A stretch of 15,700 nucleotides of DNA from Actinophytocola sp045807065 (GTDB lineage Bacteria > Actinomycetota > Actinomycetes > Mycobacteriales > Pseudonocardiaceae). Positions 1 through 7,333 of this stretch are shown in pieces (the stretch's first letter is position 1; each line of letters begins with the position of its first letter). The position numbers and the translations under genes are program-made. The stretch is from positions 1 to 15,700 of the forward strand of contig NZ_JBJMIE010000061.1 of NCBI RefSeq assembly GCF_045807065.1. Direction: 5' to 3'. The notes under the pieces were generated by a model. That model was not told where the DNA came from. It did no database searches and saw only the letters and a list, made by a program, of their open reading frames with translations.

Positions 1-255
1 GAGTCCGCGCTCGACCAGGCCCGCGAGGCAGCCGGCGACCGCGACGTCCGCATCGCGGGCGGCGGCGCGACCATCCTGGAGTACGTGAACGCCGGCCTGG
101 TCGACGAGTTCTCGGTCGCGCTGTCGCCCGTGCTGTTCGGCTCCGGAGTCCGCCTGTTCGAGGGCGTGGACGCGGGCCGCGTGGCCCTGGAGCAGGTCCG
201 CGCGGAGCCCTCCCCGAGGGTGACGCACCTGACCTACGCCGTCCGACGGCGGTAG
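1..255 (+). CDS. Dihydrofolate reductase family protein (RibD C-terminal domain), 3' part only
   Basis: This is the last 84 codons of a gene that begins before the window; it is open from base 1 and ends in TAG at 253-255. The visible part reads RIAGGGATILEYVNAGLVDE, then a stretch with LSPVLFGSG and a terminal HLTYAVRRR. The glycine-rich GGGAT loop followed by a helix, the strand with SPVLFGSG and the final short beta strand are the C-terminal half of the RibD_C / dihydrofolate reductase fold. Free-standing members of this family in actinomycetes are about 180-200 residues, so a little over half is missing. They are NADPH-dependent reductases of unknown substrate; the family also includes the reductase of riboflavin synthesis. 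Nothing here identifies the substrate. The gene is convergent with the next one. Confidence 0.85.
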   Translation, partial: ESALDQAREAAGDRDVRIAGGGATILEYVNAGLVDEFSVALSPVLFGSGVRLFEGVDAGRVALEQVRAEPSPRVTHLTYAVRRR

Positions 256-270
256 GCGCCTGGCGGCACC

Positions 271-290
271 GGCCTGAGCCGAGTCAGGTC
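271..290. terminator. Weak inverted repeat between convergent genes
   Basis: GGCCTGA (271-277) pairs with TCAGGTC (284-290), giving 7 bp with one G-U pair and a 6-nt loop. It lies 15 bases after the stop of the reductase gene and before the end of the convergent HEAT-like gene, which is where a bidirectional terminator would sit. There is no U-run, and the stem is short, so this is only a candidate. Confidence 0.3.
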
Positions 291-335
291 CGAGAGCCCG
301 CTTCCGTCTCGACCGGTACGAAAGGGACAGCGCCG

Positions 336-1175
336 TCAGAGACCGACGCGGCGCAGTGCCAGCGCGACGAACCCGCGCATCGACCGGTCCCAGCCGGCCG
401 GTGCGGGTGGCGGCTTCTGGTCCACCAGCAGGTCCAACGCCGCACCCGGCAGGTCGGCGCCCAACCGGAACGCCAGTGCGACCGCCGCCGTCATGCGGAC
501 GTCCAGCGGCCCGGCGTCCAGCTGCGCCGCCAGGTGCTTGTCCACCAACGGGAAACCGGACAGGTACCCGAGCGTGAGGTTCGCGCTCGCCGGGGCCACC
601 GAGGCGATGAGCGCGTCCACAACAGCCTCGTCCGCGGGGAAGTAGGCCAGCAGTTCCGCCGACTGGGCCGCCACCACCGGATCCGCCAGCCAGCCCGCGT
701 ACGACGACACGTGGGCCTGCCCGGCGCGGTAGGCGTCCGCCGCCCAGCGCACGGCCGCCGCCTCGAAGTACTCCGCCGGGGCCTCGTCGTACGGGTTCTC
801 CGACGCGAACAGCAGCCTCGTCACCTCGGCGAGGTCGTCGGTGGACAGTTCGTCGCCCGCGGCGAAGTCCGGGGTGAACGGCAGCGGTGCGTCCCCGATG
901 ACGATCGCGCGCAGCAGGCTCAGCACCGGCTCACGGTCGGGTGTGTCCGGATCGTCCACGAGCGCCACCAGGAACGGCACCACCGCGGCGCTCACCGGCC
1001 AGCGCGAACCCTGGTGGTACACCGCGCCGGACAGCCACGACAACGCGCCCTCGCGCGTCGAGGCGTTGGGGGAGCGCAGCATCCGCAGCCGGTCCGGCAC
1101 GTCCGCCGCCACGCCATGAGCATGATGCAACTGCCGCCACGGCACATCGGCCAGGCCCGCGAGGGGGTCACGCAC
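336..1175 (-). CDS. HEAT-like repeat protein, function unknown
   Basis: The protein has 279 residues, is soluble, and has no signal peptide or membrane segment. It is rich in Ala, Leu, Val and Asp and looks like a chain of paired helices. Around residues 38-95, helices such as STREGALSWLSGAVYHQG and AAVVPFLVALVDD are separated by short Asp/Pro turns, as in HEAT/armadillo-type solenoids. Similar proteins are widespread in Streptomyces and Pseudonocardiales and are usually annotated as HEAT repeat domain-containing; no reaction is known. The GTG start at 1175-1173 is the first start after an in-frame TAG at 1187-1185. No Shine-Dalgarno sequence is visible in front of it, but a -10-like TAGAAA lies 6 nt upstream, so the mRNA may be leaderless. 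Solenoid folds usually bind proteins; that role is inference. Confidence 0.75.
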   Translation of the reverse strand: MRDPLAGLADVPWRQLHHAHGVAADVPDRLRMLRSPNASTREGALSWLSGAVYHQGSRWPVSAAVVPFLVALVDDPDTPDREPVLSLLRAIVIGDAPLPFTPDFAAGDELSTDDLAEVTRLLFASENPYDEAPAEYFEAAAVRWAADAYRAGQAHVSSYAGWLADPVVAAQSAELLAYFPADEAVVDALIASVAPASANLTLGYLSGFPLVDKHLAAQLDAGPLDVRMTAAVALAFRLGADLPGAALDLLVDQKPPPAPAGWDRSMRGFVALALRRVGL

Positions 1176-1181
1176 ACCACG

Positions 1182-1210
1182 TTTCTACCCCACCCGGGCC
1201 GCGGCGTCAG
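1182..1210 (-). promoter_or_regulatory. Candidate leaderless promoter of the HEAT-like gene
   Basis: On the minus strand, CTGACG (1210-1205) and TAGAAA (1187-1182) are separated by exactly 17 nt. The -10-like element ends 6 nt before the GTG start at 1175, so transcription would begin at or next to the start codon. Both hexamers are imperfect matches to the sigma-70-type consensus. Confidence 0.3.
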
Positions 1211-1223
1211 TGCGCGGGCGGTC

Positions 1224-2810
1224 TCAGCGGTGGATGCCGGTCAGCGCGCGGACGGCCATCTCCTTCTGCTTCGCCTCGTCGACCTGCTCTTTGCTGAGCA
1301 CGGTGCCGAGGTAGGCGAACAGGAACGAGAGCGGGATCGACACGATGCCCGGGTTAGTGAGCGGAAACACATGGAAGTCGGCCTCGGGGAAGATCGACGT
1401 CGGCGCGCCGGACACCACCGGGGAGAAGAACACCAGCAGCAGGCACGAGCTCAGCCCGCCGTACATGCCCCACAGCGTCCCGGTGGTGTTGAACCGTCTC
1501 CAGAACAGCGAGAACAGCAGCGTCGACAGGTTGGCCGACGCGGCGAACGCGAACGCCAGCGCCACCAGGAACGCGACGTTCTGGCCGATCAGGAGCACGC
1601 CGCCGATCATCGCCAGCAGGCCGACCACCACGGCCGTCAGCCGCGCGACCCGGACCTCGGCCGCGGGCTCGGCCTTGCCGCCGCGGAAGATGTTGGCATA
1701 CACGTCGTGGGCGAACGAGGCCGACGCGGTCAGGGTGAGGCCCGCCACCACGGCGATGATCGTCGCGAACGCGACCGCGGCCACGATGCCCAGCAGCAGC
1801 GTGCCGCCGATCTCGAACGCCAGCAGCGGCGCGGCCGAGTTCTCCTTGCCGGTCGACGAGAGGATCCGGTCCGACCCGACCAGCGCCGACGCGCCGTAGC
1901 CGATCACCAGGGTGGCCAGGTAGAACACGGCCATGCACCCGATCGCCCACACCACCGACCGGCGCGCCTGCCCGGCGTTGGGCACCGTGTAGAACCGCAT
2001 CAGCACGTGCGGCAGGCCCGCGGCGCCGAACACCAGCGCCAGCGACAGCGAGATGAAGTCCAGCTGGGCGTGGCCGTACTGGGCGCCCGGCTCGAGCACC
2101 TTCTGCCCGTCGGCGTTGTGCGCCGCGGCCTCCTCCAGCAGCGCCGACATGCTGAACCCGAACTTGCCGAGCAGGAACACGGTCATCAGCACGGCGGTCA
2201 TCACGAGTAGCGTCGCCTTGATCACCTGCACCCAGGTGGTGCCCCGCATGCCGCCGACGAGCACGTAGAAGATCATCACGAGCCCGACGACGCAGATCAC
2301 CAGCGCCTGCCCGCCCTTGCCGTGCACGTTCAGCAGCAGCGCGACGAGCCCGCCGGCGCCGGCCATCTGCGCCACCATGTAGAAGAACGAGATCACGAGC
2401 GTCGACGTGGCGGCCGCGGCACGCACCGGGCGCTGGCGCATCCGGTACGCCAGCACGTCGCCCATGGTGAACCGGCCCGTGTTGCGCACGCCCTCGGCCA
2501 CCAGCAGCAGCGCCACCAGCCACGCGACGAGGAACCCGATCGAGTACAGGAAGCCGTCGTAGCCGTGCACCGCGATCGCGCCGGCGATGCCGAGGAACGA
2601 CGCGGCCGACAGGTAGTCACCGGTGATCGCGATGCCGTTCTTGCGACCGGTGAACGCGCTGCCGGCCGCGTAGTAGTCGGCGGTGGAGGCGTTGCGGCTG
2701 CTCACCCGGTACACCACGTACAGGGTGATCGCGACGAAGCCGCCGAACACCGCCAGGTTGAGCAGCGGGCTGCCGACCTGGCCGCCCGACTCCGCGTGGT
2801 TCGTGGTCAT
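1224..2810 (-). CDS. actP: Sodium:solute symporter, ActP/MctC type (acetate and other monocarboxylates)
   Basis: This 528-residue polytopic membrane protein has about 13 hydrophobic segments starting near residue 16. Signatures of the SSS family are present: the first-helix region ending in TADYYAAG (residues 43-50), GDYLSAASFLGIAG (64-77) around the sodium/substrate core of the LeuT fold, and the RFYTVPNAGQARRSV stretch near residue 270, which is characteristic of the acetate permease ActP and of corynebacterial MctC. Length fits the family (about 530-550). It should import acetate, propionate or pyruvate coupled to sodium or protons across the cytoplasmic membrane. The start ATG at 2810 overlaps the stop of the upstream DUF485 gene (ATGA), so the two are translationally coupled, as in the yjcH-actP pair of E. 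coli. No acetyl-CoA synthetase gene is next to it here. The exact substrate is inference. Confidence 0.93.
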   Translation of the reverse strand: MTTNHAESGGQVGSPLLNLAVFGGFVAITLYVVYRVSSRNASTADYYAAGSAFTGRKNGIAITGDYLSAASFLGIAGAIAVHGYDGFLYSIGFLVAWLVALLLVAEGVRNTGRFTMGDVLAYRMRQRPVRAAAATSTLVISFFYMVAQMAGAGGLVALLLNVHGKGGQALVICVVGLVMIFYVLVGGMRGTTWVQVIKATLLVMTAVLMTVFLLGKFGFSMSALLEEAAAHNADGQKVLEPGAQYGHAQLDFISLSLALVFGAAGLPHVLMRFYTVPNAGQARRSVVWAIGCMAVFYLATLVIGYGASALVGSDRILSSTGKENSAAPLLAFEIGGTLLLGIVAAVAFATIIAVVAGLTLTASASFAHDVYANIFRGGKAEPAAEVRVARLTAVVVGLLAMIGGVLLIGQNVAFLVALAFAFAASANLSTLLFSLFWRRFNTTGTLWGMYGGLSSCLLLVFFSPVVSGAPTSIFPEADFHVFPLTNPGIVSIPLSFLFAYLGTVLSKEQVDEAKQKEMAVRALTGIHR

Positions 2811-3223
2811 TTCGCGTCGACTCCCGCCACCGCGCGCAGCGCCGCGACCCGCGGGTCGAGATGCCGCCGGGCGTAGCGCACGTACGCGAGGGTGATCGCG
2901 ACGGTCGAGACGAACTGGAGCAGCCCGAGCGCCAGCCCCACGGTGACGAGCCCGAACAGGCGCTGGCTCATGAAGCCCCGCGCGTACGCGGCGAGCAGCA
3001 CGTAGGTCAGGTACCAGAGGATGAACACCGTGGCCATGGGAAAGACGAACCGCCGGTGGCGCCGCCGCAGCGCCGCGAACTCGGGGCTGTCGTGGATGGC
3101 CTCGAAGTCCGGCTCACCCGGCCCGGGTGGGGAGGCGGCCGGCTCGCTGGCGATTCCACCGAACGCCGCGCCCGCCTGTCCGGGCGCACGCGCGGTTATC
3201 GGGGTGTGAACCACCTGGGGCAT
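2807..3223 (-). CDS. DUF485 family small membrane protein, partner of the symporter
   Basis: The product has 138 residues with two membrane helices, at about 59-83 (FVFPMATVFILWYLTYVLL) and 90-115 (a Gly/Leu/Val-rich segment ending in ITLAYV). The block just before the first helix, with SPEFAALRRRHRRFVFP, is the DUF485/YjcH signature. E. coli YjcH is about 104 residues; this protein has an extra N-terminal arm of roughly 35 residues rich in Pro, Ala and Gly, probably disordered and cytoplasmic. The gene precedes the ActP-type symporter with a 4-base overlap, the usual arrangement in proteobacteria and actinobacteria, so a supporting or stabilising role for the transporter is likely but unproven. 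The ATG at 3223 has a strong GGAGG (3234-3230) 6 nt upstream, which fixes the start. Confidence 0.88.
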   Translation of the reverse strand: MPQVVHTPITARAPGQAGAAFGGIASEPAASPPGPGEPDFEAIHDSPEFAALRRRHRRFVFPMATVFILWYLTYVLLAAYARGFMSQRLFGLVTVGLALGLLQFVSTVAITLAYVRYARRHLDPRVAALRAVAGVDAK

Positions 3224-3797
3224 ATCTTTCCTCCGCGGAAGACGACCGCGGGAAACCGTACACGCGCGCGGCCGGGAATTAGGTAGGGGGGCTGGATTAA
3301 TTCGGCGGCAGTCGCCAGGCCGAAGTAGACACTACCCGGGCAAGGGAACTCAAGTCATTCACACCTCTCGGTGAAACCTGAAGTGACTTTGCGTTGTGAG
3401 AGTTGCACGCGGCAGGATCGATGTGACGCAGAGTGTTCGCCTTCGCTGGTCGAAGATCCCAGAAATCGCTGGCAGAGATAGGTATTGCCGGCTCGTCACG
3501 TGACTGCCCGCCGACCGTCGACACGCGTTGGTGGAGTGTTACCCGTTCGGGGCATCAAGTCCGTCCAATCCAGACTGACAGTAGAACCGGCATGATCAAA
3601 ATATGACGGCACCGTGGTGAGGGTGGCCTAATTTGATCGATTTGAAGTCCGTTTTCGCAGGTCACGGGGTTCACTTTGGAATGATTTCGGGCCCGTTGGG
3701 CTGCGGTACGATCAACGCTCAGTTCTCGCCGTGGCGGCACCCGCGCGGCGCTCGACTGCAAATGTCGTCTCCTCATTACTCGAAATGAGGCGCTGCC
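3224..3797. other. Divergent intergenic region, AT-richer than its surroundings
   Basis: This gap between the symporter unit (minus) and the conservon (plus) holds no convincing gene. By eye the stretch from about 3290 to 3720 is clearly less GC-rich than the coding DNA on both sides. It contains a perfect 10-bp palindrome GTCACGTGAC (3495-3504), a hairpin CTTCG/CGAAG (3441-3445 with 3451-3455), an inverted pair GATCAAA (3594-3600) and TTTGATC (3632-3638), and a -10-like TACGAT (3707-3712) without a clear -35 box. A hairpin over the cvnA ribosome binding site closes the region. A minus-strand reading frame at 3297-3524 has mixed third-base usage and no recognisable motif, so I do not call it. 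Confidence 0.6.
3771..3790 (+). promoter_or_regulatory. Hairpin enclosing the cvnA Shine-Dalgarno sequence
   Basis: CCTCATT (3771-3777) and AATGAGG (3784-3790) are perfect inverted arms of 7 bp with a 6-nt loop. The only plausible Shine-Dalgarno sequence for the kinase gene, GAGG at 3787-3790, forms the end of the 3' arm and lies 7 nt before the TTG start at 3798. In the folded RNA the ribosome binding site would be fully paired. Translation initiation could therefore be damped or made conditional; the effect itself is inferred. Confidence 0.5.
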
Positions 3798-6700
3798 TTG
3801 AAAGCTGCGGAACCCACGTCCCGGTGGTCGGCGTTGTGGGCTGTGCTCGCGAACTGGCGGGACTGGAACATCCCGGTCAAGCTCGCCGCGGTCACGCTCG
3901 TGCCGGTCGTCTTCGCGATGGTGCTCGGCACCATGCAGATCTCCGACCAGGTGGACAAGGCCGCCGCGTACCGGCGGGTGGACCGGCTGGTGGTGGTCAA
4001 CGAGACGCTGCGGGAACTGGTCGCCGCGCTGCAGGAGGAACGCGGCGACGCCGGTGTGCTGCTCGCCCTCCGCGTCGGTGACGTCACCAGCACCCTCGCG
4101 ACCGAGCAACGCGCCACCGACCACGCGCGGGCGGAGTTCCTCCGCGCCACCGGCCGGGTCACGCTCGACCACGAGGCGGGCGCCGCGCGCTACGCGGACG
4201 TGCGGACCTGGCTGGGGGAGCTGGCCAACATCCGCGAGCAGATCACCGAGACCGGCTTCGACGCGGCCAACGCGGTCACCCGGTACTCGGCGGTCATCCG
4301 CGCGCTGCTGCGGTTCGACCGGACGATGTCGTCCGAGGCCCTCGACCCGACGCTCGCCTCGACCGCGTCCGCGCTCTACGACCTCGAGGAGATCAAGGAG
4401 GAGGTCTCCTACCAGCAGGCGGTGGTCGCGGTCGGCATCGTGCGCGGCGACCTCACCGGCCCCGAGGTCGAGTCGCTCGACAAGTCCGTCAACCGGCAGG
4501 CGGACCGGCTCGCAGACTACGACGCCGTCGCCGGCGCCGGCCGCGGCCGGCTCTACGAGGACAAGGTCTCCGGCACCGGCATCGCGGGCCGCAACAACAT
4601 CGTGGCTGCCGCCATCGCGCAACCCGCCGGGATGCCGGTCCCCACCACCTCACAGGAGTGGCAGGACGGCTCGGCCCTCACGATCAACCGCATCGGCGAG
4701 GTCGCCCGCGTGCTCGCCAGGGACCTGCACGACGGTTCCGCCGCGCTGCAGGACGAGGCGAGCGACGGCGCGGGCCTCGCCGCGGTGATCCTGCTGGTGG
4801 CGCTCGTGGTCGCGCTCGCGGTCATGTTCGTCGTCGGCCGCCACCTGCTCACCTCCCTCGCGCGGCTGCGCAGGGGCGCGCTCGACGTCGCGGAGAAGGC
4901 GCTGCCCGACGCGGTCGCCCGCATCCGCGACGGCGGCGCGCAGGCCGCCGACATCGAGCTGCCGCCCGTGCCCGTGACCTCGATGGACGAGGTCGGCCAG
5001 GTGGCCCGCGCGTTCGACGCCGTGCAGCGGCAGGCGCTCAAGCTCGCCACCGAGCAGGCCGGCCTGCGCGCCAGGTTCTCCGGCGTGTTCGTCAACCTCT
5101 CGCGCCGCAGCCAGGGCCTCGTGCAGCGCCAGCTGCAGCTGCTCGAACGGCTCGAGCGCGACGAGGAGGACCCCGAGCAGCTCGCCACGCTGTTCCAGCT
5201 GGACCACCTGGCGACCCGGATGCGCCGCAACAACGAGAACCTCATGGTGCTCTCCGGCGGCGAGGTCGGCAGGCGCTCGCAGCGGCCGACGACCCTCGCC
5301 GACCTGCTGCGCGCGTCGGTGTCGGAGATCGAGCAGTACCAGCGGATCACGCTGCTCCCGCCGCCCCCGGTCGAGGTGGTCGGCTACGCGGTCGGCGACC
5401 TCGTGCGCCTGGTGGCCGAGCTGCTCGACAACGCCACCGCGTTCTCCGCGCCGGAGACCCAGGTGACGATCGCGAGCCACGTGTTCGAGGACGGCTCGCT
5501 GTGCATCGCGGTGCACGACGAGGGCATCGGGATGAGCCAGGACGAGCTGGACGAGGCCAACGACAAGCTGGCCGACGCCGGCCTGGTCGACGTGTCGACC
5601 TCGCGGCGGATGGGGCTGTTCGTCGTCGGCCGGCTGGCCGGCCGGCACGGCATCGAGGTCCGCCTGAACGCCGGCCAGGACCAGCGGGGCGTGCGCGCGA
5701 CCGTGACCGTGCCCGCCGAGGTGGTCATCCAGGGCGCGCCGCCGGTCGAACCCGAGCGGCCGAGGCGGGCGCCGAACGGGACGAGCAGGCTCGCGCCGTT
5801 CTCGTTGAGCGGCCAGATGAACGGCGTGCACCTCGGCGACACGGGCCAGCACGCGAGCCGCCGCGCCAACGGCGTCATCAAGAGCGGGCTGACCCCCGCA
5901 CCGCTGCCGCGCCACCAGCGGCCGGACCCGCCCGCACCACCGGTGCCGCCGATGCCGCCGGTACCGCCCGCACCGCCCATCCCGGCGCGCGGCGGCGACC
6001 CCCAGCTGCCACGCCGGGAACCGGGCGAGCGCATGCCCGGCCCGCGTGGCGCCGAGGCGCGGGGCCTGTTCACCCCGGCGCGCGAGGCGAGTGCGAACAC
6101 CGGCTGGTGGATCGACAGGTCCGTCGTGGAGGAGACCACGCCGATCTTCGACGAGATGGTGTCGGCCTGGTTCCGCGCGGTCAGCGATCCAGCTGCCGAG
6201 ACCAACACCATGCATCACCCCCCGAGTCAGGACGATCCGCACAGCGGTGGCGACCCGTGGAACTTCGCCGCCGACTCCGGCTTCGACACCGCCCGTGCCG
6301 TGTTGAAGACCGAGCCGTCCGATTTCACCTCGGGTGGGCTGCCGCGCCGCAGTCCGAGACAACATCTGGTCCCCGGGAGCGCCACTCCGGACGCTGACCC
6401 CGGGCAGTCTCGGCACGGGCGCGACGCGGACGTCGTACGGAACCGGTTGAGCGACTACCGGCACGGCGTCCGCAGGGCACGGGATCACCGGTACGGCGTC
6501 GAACCCCCTTCACCCTCCCGCGCCGCGCCGGTGATCCCGTCCCGACCGCCACTGCCCGCCCCCTCCGTGCCGGACCCCGCGTCGTACGGCCTGCCCGGTG
6601 GCTGGCGGTTCGCCGCCGACATCGGCTGGCGGGCCGCGGGCCAGGTCTCCTCGTCGGCCCCGACGGACTTCACGGCCGGCGGGCTGCCCCGGCGCAGCCC

Positions 6701-6896
6701 TCGGCAGAACCTCGTGCCGGGCAGCGTCTCCCACTCCGGTCACGGCAACGGGGCCGGCACCGGCGCCCCGCGCCCCCACCGGGCCGAGGAGACGCGCGGC
6801 CGCCTCGGAAACCTCCAAAAAGGACTTTCGCGCGGCCGGAGGAATCTGGCCGACCGCGGTGCACAGGATCGTACAAGTCAACAGGAGATCGAATGA
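3798..6896 (+). CDS. cvnA: CvnA-type sensor histidine kinase with nitrate/nitrite-sensing (NIT) extracellular domain
   Basis: The protein has 1032 residues. A membrane helix at about 28-46 is followed by a helical extracellular region, about 50-320, matching the NIT sensing domain (NETLRELVAALQEERG and the later YDLEEIKEEVSYQQAVV). A second helix spans 326-347, then a HAMP-like linker to about 425. The phosphoacceptor-like helix contains LDHLATRMRRNNENLMVLSG with His470. The ATPase domain has an N-box ELLDNA (Glu541-Asn545), DEGIGM (574-579) and RMGLFVVGRLAG (604 onward). Residues from about 640 to the end form a long Pro/Arg/Gly-rich tail with a polyproline stretch near 714-730 and a duplicated 41-residue element. 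TTG at 3798 is the first start after an in-frame stop at 3786-3788 and has GAGG 7 nt upstream. It heads cvnABCD, a conservon thought to work like a bacterial G-protein-coupled receptor. The ligand is not shown by sequence; NIT domains are linked to nitrate or nitrite by family only. Confidence 0.92.
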   Translation: MKAAEPTSRWSALWAVLANWRDWNIPVKLAAVTLVPVVFAMVLGTMQISDQVDKAAAYRRVDRLVVVNETLRELVAALQEERGDAGVLLALRVGDVTSTLATEQRATDHARAEFLRATGRVTLDHEAGAARYADVRTWLGELANIREQITETGFDAANAVTRYSAVIRALLRFDRTMSSEALDPTLASTASALYDLEEIKEEVSYQQAVVAVGIVRGDLTGPEVESLDKSVNRQADRLADYDAVAGAGRGRLYEDKVSGTGIAGRNNIVAAAIAQPAGMPVPTTSQEWQDGSALTINRIGEVARVLARDLHDGSAALQDEASDGAGLAAVILLVALVVALAVMFVVGRHLLTSLARLRRGALDVAEKALPDAVARIRDGGAQAADIELPPVPVTSMDEVGQVARAFDAVQRQALKLATEQAGLRARFSGVFVNLSRRSQGLVQRQLQLLERLERDEEDPEQLATLFQLDHLATRMRRNNENLMVLSGGEVGRRSQRPTTLADLLRASVSEIEQYQRITLLPPPPVEVVGYAVGDLVRLVAELLDNATAFSAPETQVTIASHVFEDGSLCIAVHDEGIGMSQDELDEANDKLADAGLVDVSTSRRMGLFVVGRLAGRHGIEVRLNAGQDQRGVRATVTVPAEVVIQGAPPVEPERPRRAPNGTSRLAPFSLSGQMNGVHLGDTGQHASRRANGVIKSGLTPAPLPRHQRPDPPAPPVPPMPPVPPAPPIPARGGDPQLPRREPGERMPGPRGAEARGLFTPAREASANTGWWIDRSVVEETTPIFDEMVSAWFRAVSDPAAETNTMHHPPSQDDPHSGGDPWNFAADSGFDTARAVLKTEPSDFTSGGLPRRSPRQHLVPGSATPDADPGQSRHGRDADVVRNRLSDYRHGVRRARDHRYGVEPPSPSRAAPVIPSRPPLPAPSVPDPASYGLPGGWRFAADIGWRAAGQVSSSAPTDFTAGGLPRRSPRQNLVPGSVSHSGHGNGAGTGAPRPHRAEETRGRLGNLQKGLSRGRRNLADRGAQDRTSQQEIE
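6258..6725 (+). repeat. Duplicated 41-residue element in the CvnA C-terminal tail
   Basis: Two copies lie at 6258-6380 (residues 821-861) and 6603-6725 (residues 936-976). Each is exactly 41 codons. Both start W-x-FAAD and end GGLPRRSPRQ-x-LVPGS; 27 of 41 residues are identical by my count, with the central 14 residues variable. A GLPRR-type motif occurs once or more in tails of related actinobacterial nitrate-sensor kinases (recalled, not searched). The preserved ends in an otherwise low-complexity tail suggest a short binding motif present twice. Confidence 0.8.
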
Positions 6897-7333
6897 CTTC
6901 GCCGCAGACCCAACCACACCAGTTCGGATGGTTGGTCAACGACTTCGCCGAGCGCGTTCCCGGCGTGGCACACGCCGTCGTCGTGTCCGCGGACGGGCTG
7001 CTGCTCACCGCGTCCGCCCGGTTGCCGATCGACCGCGCGGACCAGCTGGCCGCGGTGGCCTCCGGGCTCGTCAGCCTGACCCACGGCGCGGCCCGGTGCT
7101 TCGAGGCCGGCGGGGTCAAGGAGACCATCGTGGAGATGGACGGCGGCATCATGCTGCTGATGGCCGTCAGCGACGGGTCCTCGCTCGCCGTGCTGGCCTC
7201 GCCGCTGTGCGACATCGGTCAGGTCGCGTACGAGATGACGCTGCTGGTGGACCGGGTCGGACAGATCCTCACGCCGGAGCTGCGGGCACAGCTGCAGGGC
7301 GCCGGCGGGAGGATGGTTGGGCTGCCGGCGTGA
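6893..7333 (+). CDS. cvnB: Roadblock/LC7 domain protein, CvnB type
   Basis: The product has 146 residues with a single roadblock/LC7 alpha-beta domain across about residues 10-125: FGWLVNDFAERVPGVAHAVVVSADG, then LTASARLPIDRADQLAAVASGLVSL, and strands ending ETIVEMDGGIMLLMAVSDGSSLAVLAS when read in pieces. These proteins dimerise and act as partners or regulators of Ras-like GTPases (MglB is the paradigm); here the expected partner is the CvnD GTPase two genes downstream. The ATG overlaps the kinase stop as ATGA (6893-6896) and has AGGAG at 6883-6887, 5 nt upstream. The 3' end overlaps the DUF742 gene as GTGA. It is soluble, and no membrane anchor is seen. Confidence 0.93.
   Translation: MTSPQTQPHQFGWLVNDFAERVPGVAHAVVVSADGLLLTASARLPIDRADQLAAVASGLVSLTHGAARCFEAGGVKETIVEMDGGIMLLMAVSDGSSLAVLASPLCDIGQVAYEMTLLVDRVGQILTPELRAQLQGAGGRMVGLPA

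Noticed and set aside
534..2210. Long plus-strand open frame of 558 codons opposite the HEAT-like and symporter genes
   Set aside because: Its product is a run of Arg, His, Gln, Glu and Gly without any domain, the usual shadow of GC-rich genes on the other strand; it also crosses two well-supported genes.
3297..3524. Minus-strand frame of 75 codons in the AT-rich gap
   Set aside because: Third codon positions are mixed rather than GC-rich, no ribosome site or motif is visible, and the product resembles nothing I know.
4650..6488. Long minus-strand open frame of 612 codons opposite cvnA
   Set aside because: Arg/Gly/His/Ala-rich product with no family features, directly antisense to a clear histidine kinase.
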